Source of the DNA: Thermoflexibacter ruber
Lineage (GTDB): Bacteria; Bacteroidota; Bacteroidia; Cytophagales; Thermoflexibacteraceae
Length of the DNA: 64,000 nt
Direction of reading: 5' to 3'
NCBI RefSeq assembly: GCF_900113045.1
Contig: NZ_FONY01000010.1
Coordinates: forward strand, 1 to 64,000
Notes under the pieces: model-generated
The model's input: only the letters and a program-made list of their open reading frames with translations
Told to the model about the DNA's origin: nothing
The model's database searches: none
Part shown: one piece after another, positions 8,293-17,623 of the stretch
How the letters are laid out: each line of letters opens with the position of its first letter
How positions within the stretch are numbered: the stretch's first letter is position 1
Translations under genes and position numbers: made by a program

Positions 8293-9714
8293 TTGAAAAA
8301 AAAGCAAGGTCAGTTTGTCAGGTCATTGACTATGGGTGCGGCAATGATTTTGGTCATTAGCTCAGTGATAGGCTCGGGAGTATATAAGAAGGTAGCCCCT
8401 ATGTCTGCGGAATTGCAGTCACCAACGTTGGTACTTTTTTGTTGGATTCTGGCAGGTATTATCAGCCTTTGTGGCGCATTGAGCAATGCAGAAATTGCCA
8501 GTATGCTCGCTGACTCTGGGGGAGAGTATGTGTATTTCAAGCGAATCTACGGCAGATTCATGGCATTTATTTATGGTTGGAGTACTTTTACAGCTATCAA
8601 GACTGCGGCAGTGGCTTCTATTGCCTACGTTTTTTCTCAATCTTTCAATGCCCTCTTTCCTCTACCTAACCTGCCCGATGCGATTGCACAAATAGATATT
8701 TGGGGCTTATTCAAACCCTTTGAAAACTTTGGAGTAAAGGCTTTGACCATTTTTCTTATCTTATCTCTGACTTTTCTGAATACCAGAGGGCTAAAAGGAG
8801 CTTCTTTTTTAAGCAAATCCATTACTACTTTGGTGATTATAGGTTTAGGCGTAATAGTCATTTCTGGATTACTTTTTGGACAAGGAGGAAGTTTTGCTAA
8901 CTTACAAAACCCTGCTATCCACTATATTTCAAAGGATTGGACTGATTTTAGCTTAATAAAATCCGTATTTGGAGCGATGTTGGCAGCGTTTTGGGCTTAC
9001 GAAGGCTGGAATACCGTAGGCTTTATCGGCGGGGAAATTCAAAATCCAAATAAAAACCTCCCTTTGGCTCTCTTTGGGGGCATGGTCATCATTATTTCTG
9101 CTTATATCTTAGTAAATTTTACCTACTTCTATGTCATGCCCATAGATAAAATTATTGAAGTCCATCAATCCCAAAATGAAATTGCGGCGGTGGCTGTCAT
9201 TCGTTCCTATGCAGGAAATATTGGTGCGGGTGCCTTATCTGTTCTGATTCTATTCACTACTTTTGGCTGTACCAATAGCACTATCCTCATGCCACCTCGC
9301 ATTTACTATGCTATGGCAAAAGATGGATTATTTTTCAAAAATGCAGAATACGTCCACCCCCGCTACAATACCCCGAATACAGCCCTTTGGATTCAGGGGA
9401 TATGGGCTTGTGTATTGGTACTTTCGGGTAGTTTTGACCAACTTACTGATATGCTGATATTTGCGGCATTTTTCTTTTATGGAGCTACGGCATTAGGCGT
9501 ATTTGTTTTGCGTATCAAAGAACCTAACACGGAAAGACCTTATAAGGTGTGGGGCTATCCTATCGTACCTGCTCTGTTTGTTATTTTTTGTTTTGCCCTG
9601 ATAATCATTACCTTGTTCACTCACCCCAGAGAAGCGGGCATAGGATTGGTACTCATGCTGACGGGTGTGCCTTTTTATTTTTATTGGAATAGGAGAAGGA
9701 TATTGGAAGAATAA
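8293..9714 (+). CDS. APC-family amino acid permease
   Basis: 473 aa with about 12 membrane segments. TM1 carries the substrate-binding signature VISSVIGSGVYKK, and TM6 has AFWAYEGWNTVGFIGGE, typical of the amino acid-polyamine-organocation superfamily. The start is TTG at 8293 (MKKKQGQF); no better start exists before TM1. It resembles L-type or serine/threonine exchangers more than AdiC, but the substrate cannot be read from sequence. Followed after 24 nt by the sugar-acid dehydratase gene. Confidence 0.9.
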   Translation: MKKKQGQFVRSLTMGAAMILVISSVIGSGVYKKVAPMSAELQSPTLVLFCWILAGIISLCGALSNAEIASMLADSGGEYVYFKRIYGRFMAFIYGWSTFTAIKTAAVASIAYVFSQSFNALFPLPNLPDAIAQIDIWGLFKPFENFGVKALTIFLILSLTFLNTRGLKGASFLSKSITTLVIIGLGVIVISGLLFGQGGSFANLQNPAIHYISKDWTDFSLIKSVFGAMLAAFWAYEGWNTVGFIGGEIQNPNKNLPLALFGGMVIIISAYILVNFTYFYVMPIDKIIEVHQSQNEIAAVAVIRSYAGNIGAGALSVLILFTTFGCTNSTILMPPRIYYAMAKDGLFFKNAEYVHPRYNTPNTALWIQGIWACVLVLSGSFDQLTDMLIFAAFFFYGATALGVFVLRIKEPNTERPYKVWGYPIVPALFVIFCFALIIITLFTHPREAGIGLVLMLTGVPFYFYWNRRRILEE

Positions 9715-9738
9715 AATTTCATCAAAACTATAAATACA

Positions 9739-11454
9739 ATGAGCCAAAAATTAAGAAGCTACGATTGGTTTGGGAAAAATGATAAAATGGGTTTTGTCCA
9801 TAGGTCTTGGTTGAGGAATCAAGGCTATCCTGACGATTATTTCCAAGGCAAACCCGTCATAGGGATATGCAATACTTGGAGCGAACTCACCCCTTGCAAT
9901 GCTCACCTGCGAGATTTTGCAGAAGTAGTTAAAAGAGGCATAGTAGAGGCAGGTGGCTTCCCTTTGGAGTTCCCTGTGATGTCCTTAGGAGAAACTATCA
10001 TGCGTCCTACGACTATGCTTTTCCGCAATTTAGCCAGCATGGATACGGAGGAGAGCATCAGAGCCAACCCACTTGACGGAGTAGTTTTGCTGACTGGCTG
10101 TGATAAAACTACCCCAAGTACAGTTATGGGAGCGTGTAGTGTAGATTTACCCACTATTGTCGTACCGGGCGGACCTATGCTCAATGGAAGGTTTCGGGGG
10201 CAATGTGTAGGTTCTGGCTCTTTTAATTGGCTTATCAAAGAAAAACAACACGTAGAAAACTACACCGCAGAGGACATTCATGAAATGGAGGTAGGCGTAG
10301 CACGCAGTCAAGGACACTGTATGACTATGGGGACGGCTTCTACGATGGCTTGCATGATGGAAGCCTTAGGACTTACGCTCCCGGGCATGGCAGCCATTCC
10401 TGCAGCGGATTCCCGCAAAAAGCTCATGGCTCAACTTTCAGGGAGAAGAATAGTAGAAATGGTCAAAGAAGACCTGAAGATTTCTAAAATCCTTACTCGT
10501 CAGGCTTTTGAGAACGCAATCGTTATCAATGCGGGAATAGGAGGCTCTACTAATGCTATTATCCACCTTTTAGCTATTGCAGGAAGGCTGGGCGTGGAGT
10601 TAAATTTGGAAGATTTTGATATAATAGGCAGTAAAGTTCCTCTTTTGGCCAACCTAAAACCTGCGGGAAAATACCTTATGGAGGAATTTTTCTATGCTGG
10701 CGGCTTGCCTGTAGTAATTAGAGAATTAAAACAATATATTCATAATGAAGCAATTACAGTTAACGGGAAAAGTATAGGAGAAAACAATGCCCATGCGCCT
10801 TGCTACGACCAAGAAGTAATTGCAAGTGCAGATAAACCTTTGCTCAAAGAAGCAGGAATTGCGGTATTGAAGGGAAACTTATGCGAATACGGGGCAATTA
10901 TAAAGCCCTCTGCGGCTACCCCTGCCTTGATGAAACACAGAGGCAAAGCAGTAGTTTTCAAAAGCATAGAAGATTATCACCAACGCATAGACGACCCCAA
11001 TTTGGAAATAGACGAAAACTCTGTCATCGTCTTGCAAGGAGTAGGACCTGTAGGCTACCCGGGAATGCCAGAGGTCGGTAATGTGGACTTACCTGAAAAG
11101 TTATTGAGGAAAGGTATCAAAGACATGGTAAGGATTTCCGATGGACGCATGAGCGGAACGGCGGCAGGAACGGTAGTATTGCACGTTTCTCCCGAGTCTG
11201 CTATTGGAGGAGTTTTAGCCTTAGTCAAAGACGGCGACATGATAGAATTGGACGTGGAAAATAGGAAACTTCACTTGGACATTAGCGATGAGGAGTTAGC
11301 AAAACGCAAGGCAGCATGGACACCACCCCCACCGCAAGCTGACAGAGGCTATGTCAAATTTTACATAGACCACGTACAGCAAGCGCATCTCGGGGCAGAT
11401 TTAGACATTTTAAGAGGTGGCTCAGGAAGCGAAGTTACCAGAGATTTGCATTAG
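9739..11454 (+). CDS. IlvD/Edd-family dehydratase, L-arabinonate dehydratase type
   Basis: 571 aa Fe-S and Mg-dependent dehydratase. Cluster cysteines C53 (SELTPCN), C121 (GCDKT) and C193 (GHCMTMGT) have the spacing of the sugar-acid members, with K123 next to C121. The N-terminus (YDWFGKNDKMGFVHRSWL) and C-terminus (AHLGADLDILRGGSGSEV) match L-arabinonate and D-xylonate-type dehydratases better than dihydroxy-acid dehydratase of valine/isoleucine synthesis. Automatic annotation as IlvD would mislead. The neighbours are an amino-acid permease and a PhnD-like binding protein, with no other pentose pathway gene or ilv operon. Confidence 0.85.
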   Translation: MSQKLRSYDWFGKNDKMGFVHRSWLRNQGYPDDYFQGKPVIGICNTWSELTPCNAHLRDFAEVVKRGIVEAGGFPLEFPVMSLGETIMRPTTMLFRNLASMDTEESIRANPLDGVVLLTGCDKTTPSTVMGACSVDLPTIVVPGGPMLNGRFRGQCVGSGSFNWLIKEKQHVENYTAEDIHEMEVGVARSQGHCMTMGTASTMACMMEALGLTLPGMAAIPAADSRKKLMAQLSGRRIVEMVKEDLKISKILTRQAFENAIVINAGIGGSTNAIIHLLAIAGRLGVELNLEDFDIIGSKVPLLANLKPAGKYLMEEFFYAGGLPVVIRELKQYIHNEAITVNGKSIGENNAHAPCYDQEVIASADKPLLKEAGIAVLKGNLCEYGAIIKPSAATPALMKHRGKAVVFKSIEDYHQRIDDPNLEIDENSVIVLQGVGPVGYPGMPEVGNVDLPEKLLRKGIKDMVRISDGRMSGTAAGTVVLHVSPESAIGGVLALVKDGDMIELDVENRKLHLDISDEELAKRKAAWTPPPPQADRGYVKFYIDHVQQAHLGADLDILRGGSGSEVTRDLH

Positions 11455-11566
11455 CAATAAAAGGTTGGAATTTGAAAGTATTACTCTTGTTTATAATTTG
11501 TAGTCTTACTAAACTTTTGAGAGTTTATTAAGGCTATTTTTTATTATATTCTTCACAAGAAACATC

Positions 11567-12508
11567 TCATTGATTAGCATACGCTTTGACAAATAAGGAC
11601 AAATTATCAACAGCACTTGCCATTTTACGTACAGAATCGTACATTTTATCATCAGTTTCCACATAAGTACAATTTTTAGAAGCAGTATTATGCCAAAGTT
11701 GTTTTACTTCATCTTGCAGTTGGGCATTTTTTGTTGGAAGTTGCATAAAGGCTTGTTTGATGGCATACTTCACCTCGTTGGGGAGGTCTTTTTTCACAAT
11801 CACAGGGCTATTGTAGATAGGTTCTGAAATCCAGATAATTCTTACATCGTCTTTCTCTATGGCTCTTGCCTGTATCATTTCTTGTAGCTCATCATAACTA
11901 CAAGCTCCTGCTAATGCCTTCCCTTCTTTGATAGCCAAAACAGTTTTCTGATGTGTTCCTCCAAAGACAATATTATTAAAAAACATCTCCGCTGGGTTTA
12001 TTTTTTCCTTTGCCATATACAAGCGAGGAACTAAATGCCCTGAGGTAGAGCCAGAGTTTACAAACATAAAGTCTATGTGATGCGAGAGCCTTCTTATATC
12101 TTCTATGTTTTTCATCTGTCCTAAGGAATCAGGATTGACAATGATACAACTTTGGTAAGTAATTGGCTTCTGATTTTTATCTCCTATCATCAATAAAGGC
12201 TCTACATTGTTAGTTTCCTGAGCTAAAATGTAGCCAAAAGTATTCATAATTGCTACATCTACCTTGCCTTCTTTGAGCATTTCCACCAAATCAAGTGTTT
12301 TCTGCGGTTTGACGAGAACTATCTCTGCGCCAGTTTGCTGACTTAGATATTCCTTTAATTTGTTAAAGGTATTATCGTTTACTGAGCTACTTACATTAGT
12401 AACGATTGCCAAAGTAATCTTTTGCCTTTGAGCAAAAAGAGGCTGAGCAATTGTGAAAGTAATAAAAGAAAAGAATAAGAAGATACAGAAGCTGTAGATT
12501 TTTTTCAT
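11567..12508 (-). CDS. PhnD-like phosphate/phosphonate-type substrate-binding protein
   Basis: 313 aa from ATG 12508; an upstream in-frame TTG at 12520 is less likely. Signal peptide MKKIYSFCIFLFFSFITFT...LFAQ. The mature part shows the PhnD/PtxB pattern: Val-Asp-Val-Ala-Ile-Met-Asn at about residue 80 (KVDVAIMNTFGYILA), FVNSGSTSGHLVPRLY and VFGGTHQKTVLAIKEGKALAGACSYDEL, split over lines of the fold. Such proteins bind phosphite, phosphonates or other anions. No transporter genes are adjacent. The divergent neighbour is a histidine kinase, so a sensory role is conceivable but unsupported. Confidence 0.85.
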   Translation of the reverse strand: MKKIYSFCIFLFFSFITFTIAQPLFAQRQKITLAIVTNVSSSVNDNTFNKLKEYLSQQTGAEIVLVKPQKTLDLVEMLKEGKVDVAIMNTFGYILAQETNNVEPLLMIGDKNQKPITYQSCIIVNPDSLGQMKNIEDIRRLSHHIDFMFVNSGSTSGHLVPRLYMAKEKINPAEMFFNNIVFGGTHQKTVLAIKEGKALAGACSYDELQEMIQARAIEKDDVRIIWISEPIYNSPVIVKKDLPNEVKYAIKQAFMQLPTKNAQLQDEVKQLWHNTASKNCTYVETDDKMYDSVRKMASAVDNLSLFVKAYANQ

Positions 12509-12888
12509 AATGACTTCCAATTTTGTAACTTAAATTTAATTCGAATAATTGTGAAAAGCTTGTAAAATAGAATTAAGTTAATGTGAAATTTAGAACTCAA
12601 AATTGCAAAATCAATCAGCTTTTTGAGCAAACTTCCAATTCTTATCTTAGAAGGAGAGGGAGTAGCGAGATAGGCGGGAGAAAGATAGCATTTCTACCTT
12701 GTTTAATCACCTTTCTTTTATATAAAATCTTTTTTAGAAGAATAACAGCTACTAAATTTTTAGCCAAACATTACTCAAATGCCTATTGATGTTATTAAAA
12801 TCTACCTCTGTATAAAATCTTGCCTATCCAATAGCTTTATTACGTAGTTTTACGTTAAAGTATGTATCTGCTAAATCATTGAGATACT
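12509..12888. other. Divergent intergenic region, no gene recognised
   Basis: This 380-nt stretch separates the binding-protein gene and the histidine kinase. A 68-codon open frame at 12583-12789 has no protein-like character and I do not call it. A small inverted repeat ACGTA-GTTT-TACGT lies at 12842-12855, 34 nt before the kinase start, and could be an operator. No full TTTG / TAnnTTTG promoter is visible. Confidence 0.4.
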
Positions 12889-14070
12889 TTGAAAAAAAAC
12901 GCAAAAAATAGTATTATTCTCACCTTTCTGTTTGTGCTAAGCTGGCAGTTTGTCTTTGCTCAGATGCAAACAGAACCAGCTATAGATAGTGCTATGCGCA
13001 ACCTTGTCAATGATGCCTTGATAAAAAATGAACTGGAGGTAGCCAAAATGCGAATGAATTATGAGTTGCTGAAACAACAAGATGAAATCGCTCTCTTACA
13101 AAAAGATAACCAACTCATGAAAGCTACCACACAAAAACAAATTCTTATCATTATTGTAGCGGTTTCTTTGGTGATATTCTTGATGGTTCTTTCTTTTATT
13201 CTTTACTTCAGTAATGCCAAAGCGCACAAACTTAATACGCTCTTAGATAAGCAAAGAAAAGAATTGAAAGATAAAAATGAAGAGATACAACAACAAAAAG
13301 AAGAAATCGAGGCGATTAATAGTAATTTGGAACTCTCTATTACTCAGCATACCAAACAACTGCAAATTACAGTAGAGAGTCTTTCACAAAGAAATAAAGA
13401 TTTAGAGCAATTTTCATACATAGTGTCCCATAACTTACGCGCTCCTATCGCCCACCTCATAGGCTTAGCCAATATTTTTAACAAGGAAGCCCCAGAAGAC
13501 CCTATGAATCAGGAAATCCTAACTCACGTACAAAAAGCGGCCTATAACTTAGATGTGATAGTCAGAGATTTGACGCACATACTGAGTATAAGAAATAATC
13601 TTAGCTTACAAAAAGAAAGAATAAATCTGCCTGAACTTACCCAAGAGGTCTTAGAAAGTTTAAAAGAAGAAATTATACAAGCCACTCCTCAAATCAACCT
13701 TAATTTTAATCAAGTTAGCTATATCTATTCCGTTAAATCCCATATAGAAAACATTTTGTTACAGCTAATTTCCAATACACTTAAATACAGGAAAAAACGT
13801 GTAGCCCTTCAAATGGAAATTTCTGCAATCGTTTCTGAGAATAATCAATTCTGCCTTACAGTCAAAGACAATGGTCTGGGCATAGATTTGACCAAAGTGG
13901 ACACATACAAAATTTTTGGACTTTACCAACGTATGCACACCCATGTGGACGGAAAAGGGCTGGGGCTTTACTTAGTCAAAACCCAAGTAGAAGCACTGGG
14001 AGGGAAAGTAGAGGTAGAAAGTGAAGAAAATGTAGGCTCTACCTTCAAGGTAATACTTCCTCTCTCATAA
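12889..14070 (+). CDS. Sensor histidine kinase
   Basis: 393 aa from TTG 12889, the only start that retains the signal peptide (ILTFLFVLSWQFVFAQ). A short periplasmic helix follows, then a membrane segment at about 84-107 and a cytoplasmic coiled coil at about 112-170. The HisKA domain has the phospho-acceptor H181 (IVSHNLRAP). The HATPase domain has an N box (LISNTLKYR), G1 (DNGLGID) and G2 (GKGLGLYLV). The input region is only about 55 residues, too small for a ligand domain. No response regulator is adjacent, so its partner is elsewhere. Confidence 0.93.
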   Translation: MKKNAKNSIILTFLFVLSWQFVFAQMQTEPAIDSAMRNLVNDALIKNELEVAKMRMNYELLKQQDEIALLQKDNQLMKATTQKQILIIIVAVSLVIFLMVLSFILYFSNAKAHKLNTLLDKQRKELKDKNEEIQQQKEEIEAINSNLELSITQHTKQLQITVESLSQRNKDLEQFSYIVSHNLRAPIAHLIGLANIFNKEAPEDPMNQEILTHVQKAAYNLDVIVRDLTHILSIRNNLSLQKERINLPELTQEVLESLKEEIIQATPQINLNFNQVSYIYSVKSHIENILLQLISNTLKYRKKRVALQMEISAIVSENNQFCLTVKDNGLGIDLTKVDTYKIFGLYQRMHTHVDGKGLGLYLVKTQVEALGGKVEVESEENVGSTFKVILPLS

Positions 14071-14118
14071 AATTAATGTTTTTATCTATTCCTTTTTCAA
14101 ATTCTTTTCATCTTTTGC

Positions 14119-14126
14119 TAATTTTG
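14119..14126 (+). promoter_or_regulatory. -7 box TAATTTTG for the DegT aminotransferase operon
   Basis: Exact TAnnTTTG match about 105 nt upstream of the ATG at 14231; the -33 region is only T-rich. Predicted 5' UTR of about 100 nt. Confidence 0.4.
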
Positions 14127-14230
14127 TTTTTGATATAAAATTTTAGCTTGTTTAATAGTATTTTGCATCAAAAATACTTATTAGTTTACTACAAAAAATT
14201 TGAAAAACTTAATACTCAACCCCATACTAC

Positions 14231-15340
14231 ATGATTCCAGTTTTTGAGCCTATCATAGAAGAAGACGAAATCAATGCTGTCGTTGATGCTCTTCGCAGAG
14301 GAGAAATCTCTGGCTCTTTTGGTCGTTATATTCCTGATTTTGAGCAAGCTTTTGCTAATTACTGTGGTGTTAAGTATGGCATTGCAGTTACCAGTGGCTC
14401 TACTGCCCTGCACGTAGCTGTTACTGCGGCAGGCATAGGCGAGGGTGATGAGGTACTGGTCAGTGCAAGTACCAATATCGCCACCGCATTGGCAGTAATC
14501 CACAATAATGCTATCCCTGTGCCTGTGGATTCTGAGCCTCTTACGTGGAATATGGACTTAGATTTATTGGAATCTTTGATTACTCCTCAAACCAAAGCCA
14601 TCATACCTGTACATCTTTACGGACATCCTGTAGATATGGATAGGCTCATGGAAATAGCCCAAAAACACAAACTCATTGTCATAGAGGATGCCGCAGAAGC
14701 TCATGGAGCGACTTGTAGAGGGAAAATGGCTGGCAGCTTTGGCGATATGGCTTGTTTTAGCTTTTATGCCAATAAAATTATTACTACAGGTGAAGGAGGC
14801 ATGATTCTTACTGATAACAAAGAATATGCAGACAAACTTAAACTCCTTCGTAATCTGGCATTTACTCAGCCACGCTTTTGGCACGAAGAGGCGGGTTTTA
14901 ACTTTCGTATGACGGGCTACCAAGCTGCTATGGGTTTGGTGCAAGTAGGCAAACTGGACGGCATCGTTAATGATAAAATCAAAATGGCTCGCCTCTATGA
15001 CAAGCACTTAGCAGGAATTAAAGGCGTACAAACACCCTATACAGCAGATTGGGCAAAGAATGTCTATTGGATGTACGGTATTGTGGTGAAACCTGAGTTT
15101 GGTGTAAGTAGAGATGAGTTAGTGCAAAAACTAAGACAGGCGGGGATAGATACGCGTACTTTCTTCTGCCCTATGAACCTACAGCCCTGCTTACAAAAAC
15201 GCAAAGGGTTCAAGCAGATTGACTGTCCTGTAGCAGAAAATCTTTGGGAAAATGGTTTGTACCTGCCCTCAAGTACGAATCTAACAGAAGAACAAATTAG
15301 CTTTATTGCAGGAGAAATTAGAAAAATCGGGCAAAAATAA
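14231..15340 (+). CDS. DegT/DnrJ/EryC1/StrS aminotransferase
   Basis: 369 aa PLP-dependent sugar aminotransferase, usually acting on nucleotide 4-keto-6-deoxy sugars for surface polysaccharide. PLP-binding lysine K182 (FYANKIITTGEGG), D153 (EDAAEAHG) and TSGSTALHVA at 54-63 are present. It most resembles perosamine-synthase-like members. The usual sugar-nucleotide genes are absent here; instead a SpoU RNA methyltransferase follows after 12 nt, apparently in the same operon. The specific sugar cannot be assigned. Confidence 0.9.
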   Translation: MIPVFEPIIEEDEINAVVDALRRGEISGSFGRYIPDFEQAFANYCGVKYGIAVTSGSTALHVAVTAAGIGEGDEVLVSASTNIATALAVIHNNAIPVPVDSEPLTWNMDLDLLESLITPQTKAIIPVHLYGHPVDMDRLMEIAQKHKLIVIEDAAEAHGATCRGKMAGSFGDMACFSFYANKIITTGEGGMILTDNKEYADKLKLLRNLAFTQPRFWHEEAGFNFRMTGYQAAMGLVQVGKLDGIVNDKIKMARLYDKHLAGIKGVQTPYTADWAKNVYWMYGIVVKPEFGVSRDELVQKLRQAGIDTRTFFCPMNLQPCLQKRKGFKQIDCPVAENLWENGLYLPSSTNLTEEQISFIAGEIRKIGQK

Positions 15341-15352
15341 CCGAACAATCAC

Positions 15353-16150
15353 ATGCTCAAACGCTGGCAAAGGTTAGTAAAATCTCTACATAACAAAAAG
15401 TTTCGCTACCAAGAAGGATTATTCCTCGTAGAGGGAGAAAAAAGTGTAGTAGAACTGCTTACCCCAGAAACTAACGTGCAGGGCATTGAAGTCGAAGCCT
15501 TATTTTATACACCTAAATTTGCCCAAGAGTATGTGAAGTATTTGGCATCTTTTCAAAAAAAAGTAGCTTACAGTGAGGTAGTTACACAGGAAATACTTCA
15601 AAGCGTTGGTACTTTGCAGACCAACGATAGTATTTTAGCAGTGGCGCACCTTCCTCAGAACCTTCCTTTTGATAGGGCTGATGAGATGGTGTTGGCATTG
15701 GCAGACATTCGCGACCCGGGAAATTTAGGAACGATTATCAGGATAGCAGATTGGTATGGGATAAACAAGATGATTTGTTCTGAAACAACTACAGATTTTT
15801 ACAGTCCAAAAGTCATCTCTGCCTCGATGGGGTCTTTTCTAAGAGTAAGACCTTATTACTGTCAATTGGACAATTATCTAAGAGAGAATTTTTCTGATAG
15901 TGTTTATGGAGCTTTTTTAGATGGTAAAAATATATACGAAGAAGATTTTAAGGCTCATGGCATTATAGTTATTGGTAATGAGTCCAACGGTATTTCAGAT
16001 GAAATAGCCCAATACATATCGCATCGTATTACTATTCCTCGATTTGGCAAGGCTGAATCACTTAACGCAGCGATAGCTACAGCAATCATTTGCGACAACT
16101 GGAAAAGACACATTTTATTTCACAAGTCTTATCAAGATAGAAAAAGATAG
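15353..16150 (+). CDS. TrmH/SpoU-family RNA 2'-O-methyltransferase
   Basis: 265 aa. An N-terminal substrate-binding domain (FLVEGEKSVVELL) is followed by a SPOUT knot with the three family motifs: LADIRDPGNLGTIIRIADW, IVIGNESNGIS and IPRFGKAESLNAAIATAI. Likely methylates rRNA or tRNA ribose, similar to RlmB-like enzymes; the exact target is unknown. It sits 12 nt behind the DegT gene and its stop is 3 nt from the stop of the convergent Rof-like gene. Confidence 0.92.
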   Translation: MLKRWQRLVKSLHNKKFRYQEGLFLVEGEKSVVELLTPETNVQGIEVEALFYTPKFAQEYVKYLASFQKKVAYSEVVTQEILQSVGTLQTNDSILAVAHLPQNLPFDRADEMVLALADIRDPGNLGTIIRIADWYGINKMICSETTTDFYSPKVISASMGSFLRVRPYYCQLDNYLRENFSDSVYGAFLDGKNIYEEDFKAHGIIVIGNESNGISDEIAQYISHRITIPRFGKAESLNAAIATAIICDNWKRHILFHKSYQDRKR

Positions 16151-16153
16151 ACT

Positions 16154-16423
16154 TTAACAGTCGCAAGTAAAATCTTGATAGCCATTATACTTTGGATTAT
16201 ATTTCTCATCTATCTTTACTACTCTGTCCAGACGGATTTTCTCTCCTGTAGCTAATTCCATAAATTCTTCTCCTCTTTCGGTAGTTAAGGATTTGATGAC
16301 GGCATTGGTAGTAATAAACTCGTGAATATCCGTGTAATATTGTACTTTTACGTATTTTTTTAATGTGGCATTGGCTTCCAAGATGTCATAGAATCCACAA
16401 TCAATAGGGTAGTAACTTTCCAT
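16154..16423 (-). CDS. Rof-like (Rho-binding antiterminator) family protein
   Basis: 89 aa from ATG 16423; an upstream in-frame start at 16453 is possible but adds ten unconserved residues. The pattern YYPIDCGFYDILEANATL near the N-terminus and MELATGEKIRLDRVVKID further on match the Rof fold, an SH3/Sm-like beta barrel that in E. coli inhibits Rho. The extra C-terminal tail (YQDFTCDC) is unusual. Whether it acts on Rho in Bacteroidota is not known to me. Confidence 0.75.
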   Translation of the reverse strand: MESYYPIDCGFYDILEANATLKKYVKVQYYTDIHEFITTNAVIKSLTTERGEEFMELATGEKIRLDRVVKIDEKYNPKYNGYQDFTCDC

Positions 16424-16537
16424 AATATTTGTTATCAATTTATTATGTTTCACAAAAACTTCGTCAACTTTGTAAAGATTTCTTTTAGAACGATTCCTAA
16501 GAGCTAATTAGTTCAACTTTACATTTGCCTATGTCCT

Positions 16538-16545
16538 TATCTTTG
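16538..16545 (+). promoter_or_regulatory. -7 box TATCTTTG before SDR gene
   Basis: Exact TAnnTTTG match; the TTTA at 16518-16521 gives a short 16-nt spacer to a poor -33 element. Predicted UTR of about 95 nt to ATG 16644. Confidence 0.35.
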
Positions 16546-16643
16546 AAAACTAATTGAAAATCGTTTTTTTACAAACTAATTTCATTAAGCATAGTTAAAT
16601 ACATGATAATTATATTATCTTGATGTACTTATCGTTTTCACTC

Positions 16644-17498
16644 ATGAAAAATAAAACGGTTGTTATCACAGGAGCAAACTCAGGCATAGGCTACGTTACA
16701 GCCTTAGAGATTGCAAAGTTAGGGGCAGAAGTAGTCATGGTTTGTCGCAACAAGGACAAAGCAGAGGCAGCACGCCAAGAAATCATCAAAAAGAGTAGTA
16801 ATACCGCTATATTGCTCAAAATAGCAGATTTGTCTTCCCAAAAGCAAATTAGGCTCTTGGCGGAGGAGATTAAAAAAGAATATCCTATCATAGATGTCTT
16901 GATTAATAATGCGGGAGTGCTTGTGCCTGAACGCAGAGAAAGTGAGGACGGTATAGAGCTTACTTGGGCAACCAATCATCTTGCTTATTTTTTGCTGACA
17001 AATTTACTGTTAGATAATCTCAAAGCCGCCCCCGCAGCGCGCATCGTCAATGTGGCTTCAGAAGTTCAGCAGATAGGCAACATTTATTGGGACGATATTG
17101 GGCTTACTAAGAGTTACACTCCTTTGAAGGCATACGCCCAATCCAAATTGGCAAATATCATGTTTAGCAATGAGTTAGCCAAAAGATTAGAAGGGACAAA
17201 AGTAACTACCAATGCCCTGCACCCGGGAGCGGTGGCTACTAATTTTGGTAGCGATGGCAAGGGCTTGATAGCTTGGCTTTTTAAAACTTTCAGATGGTCT
17301 TTGCTTAGTGCCGAGAAAGGGGCAGAAACCTCTATCTGGTTAGCTACTTCACCACAGGCGGAAGGTTTGACAGGACAATATTTTACCAAAAAGAAAGCTA
17401 TCAAAGCTAAAACCATTGCTTATAGCAAAGAAGCACTCAAAAGGCTTTGGGAGTTGAGTGAACAGATGACTAACTTAGTACAAGGAGAAGCCGCCTGA
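16644..17498 (+). CDS. Short-chain dehydrogenase/reductase, retinol-dehydrogenase-like
   Basis: 284 aa NAD(P)-dependent SDR. Cofactor motif TGANSGIG at 9-16, NNAG at 88-91, and a catalytic set of S139, Y164 and K168 (YAQSK). R35 after the second beta strand suggests NADP preference. I start at ATG 16644 because MKNKTVVITG is the canonical beginning; the frame is open from TTG 16620. It resembles the RDH11-14/WWOX-like subgroup, whose bacterial substrates are unknown. Stop TGA. A strong terminator follows at 17570. Confidence 0.93.
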   Translation: MKNKTVVITGANSGIGYVTALEIAKLGAEVVMVCRNKDKAEAARQEIIKKSSNTAILLKIADLSSQKQIRLLAEEIKKEYPIIDVLINNAGVLVPERRESEDGIELTWATNHLAYFLLTNLLLDNLKAAPAARIVNVASEVQQIGNIYWDDIGLTKSYTPLKAYAQSKLANIMFSNELAKRLEGTKVTTNALHPGAVATNFGSDGKGLIAWLFKTFRWSLLSAEKGAETSIWLATSPQAEGLTGQYFTKKKAIKAKTIAYSKEALKRLWELSEQMTNLVQGEAA

Positions 17499-17569
17499 TA
17501 TTGCTGGTAATTTTCTTAAAGACATTTTTTATGAAAATAGCTTTTATAATAGTTTTACTATTCATGATT

Positions 17570-17606
17570 AAGCCCTAAGAGTTCTGAAAATTCTTAGGGC
17601 TTTTAG
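17570..17606. terminator. Bidirectional intrinsic terminator
   Basis: AAGCCCTAAGA (17570-17580) pairs perfectly with TCTTAGGGCTT (17592-17602), giving 11 bp. T-rich flanks lie on both sides and it stands between two convergent genes. The stem and loop closely match the hairpin at 61407-61439. Confidence 0.85.
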
Positions 17607-17623
17607 CTTCGTTCAATTATCTT

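Noticed and set aside
12583-12789. A 68-codon open frame in the spacer before the histidine kinase.
   Set aside because: No signal, domain or conserved-looking composition, and it crosses the likely promoter region.
11567-14070. PhnD-like binding protein and divergent histidine kinase as a ligand-sensing pair.
   Set aside because: The kinase has only about 55 extracytoplasmic residues, and nothing but adjacency supports an interaction.
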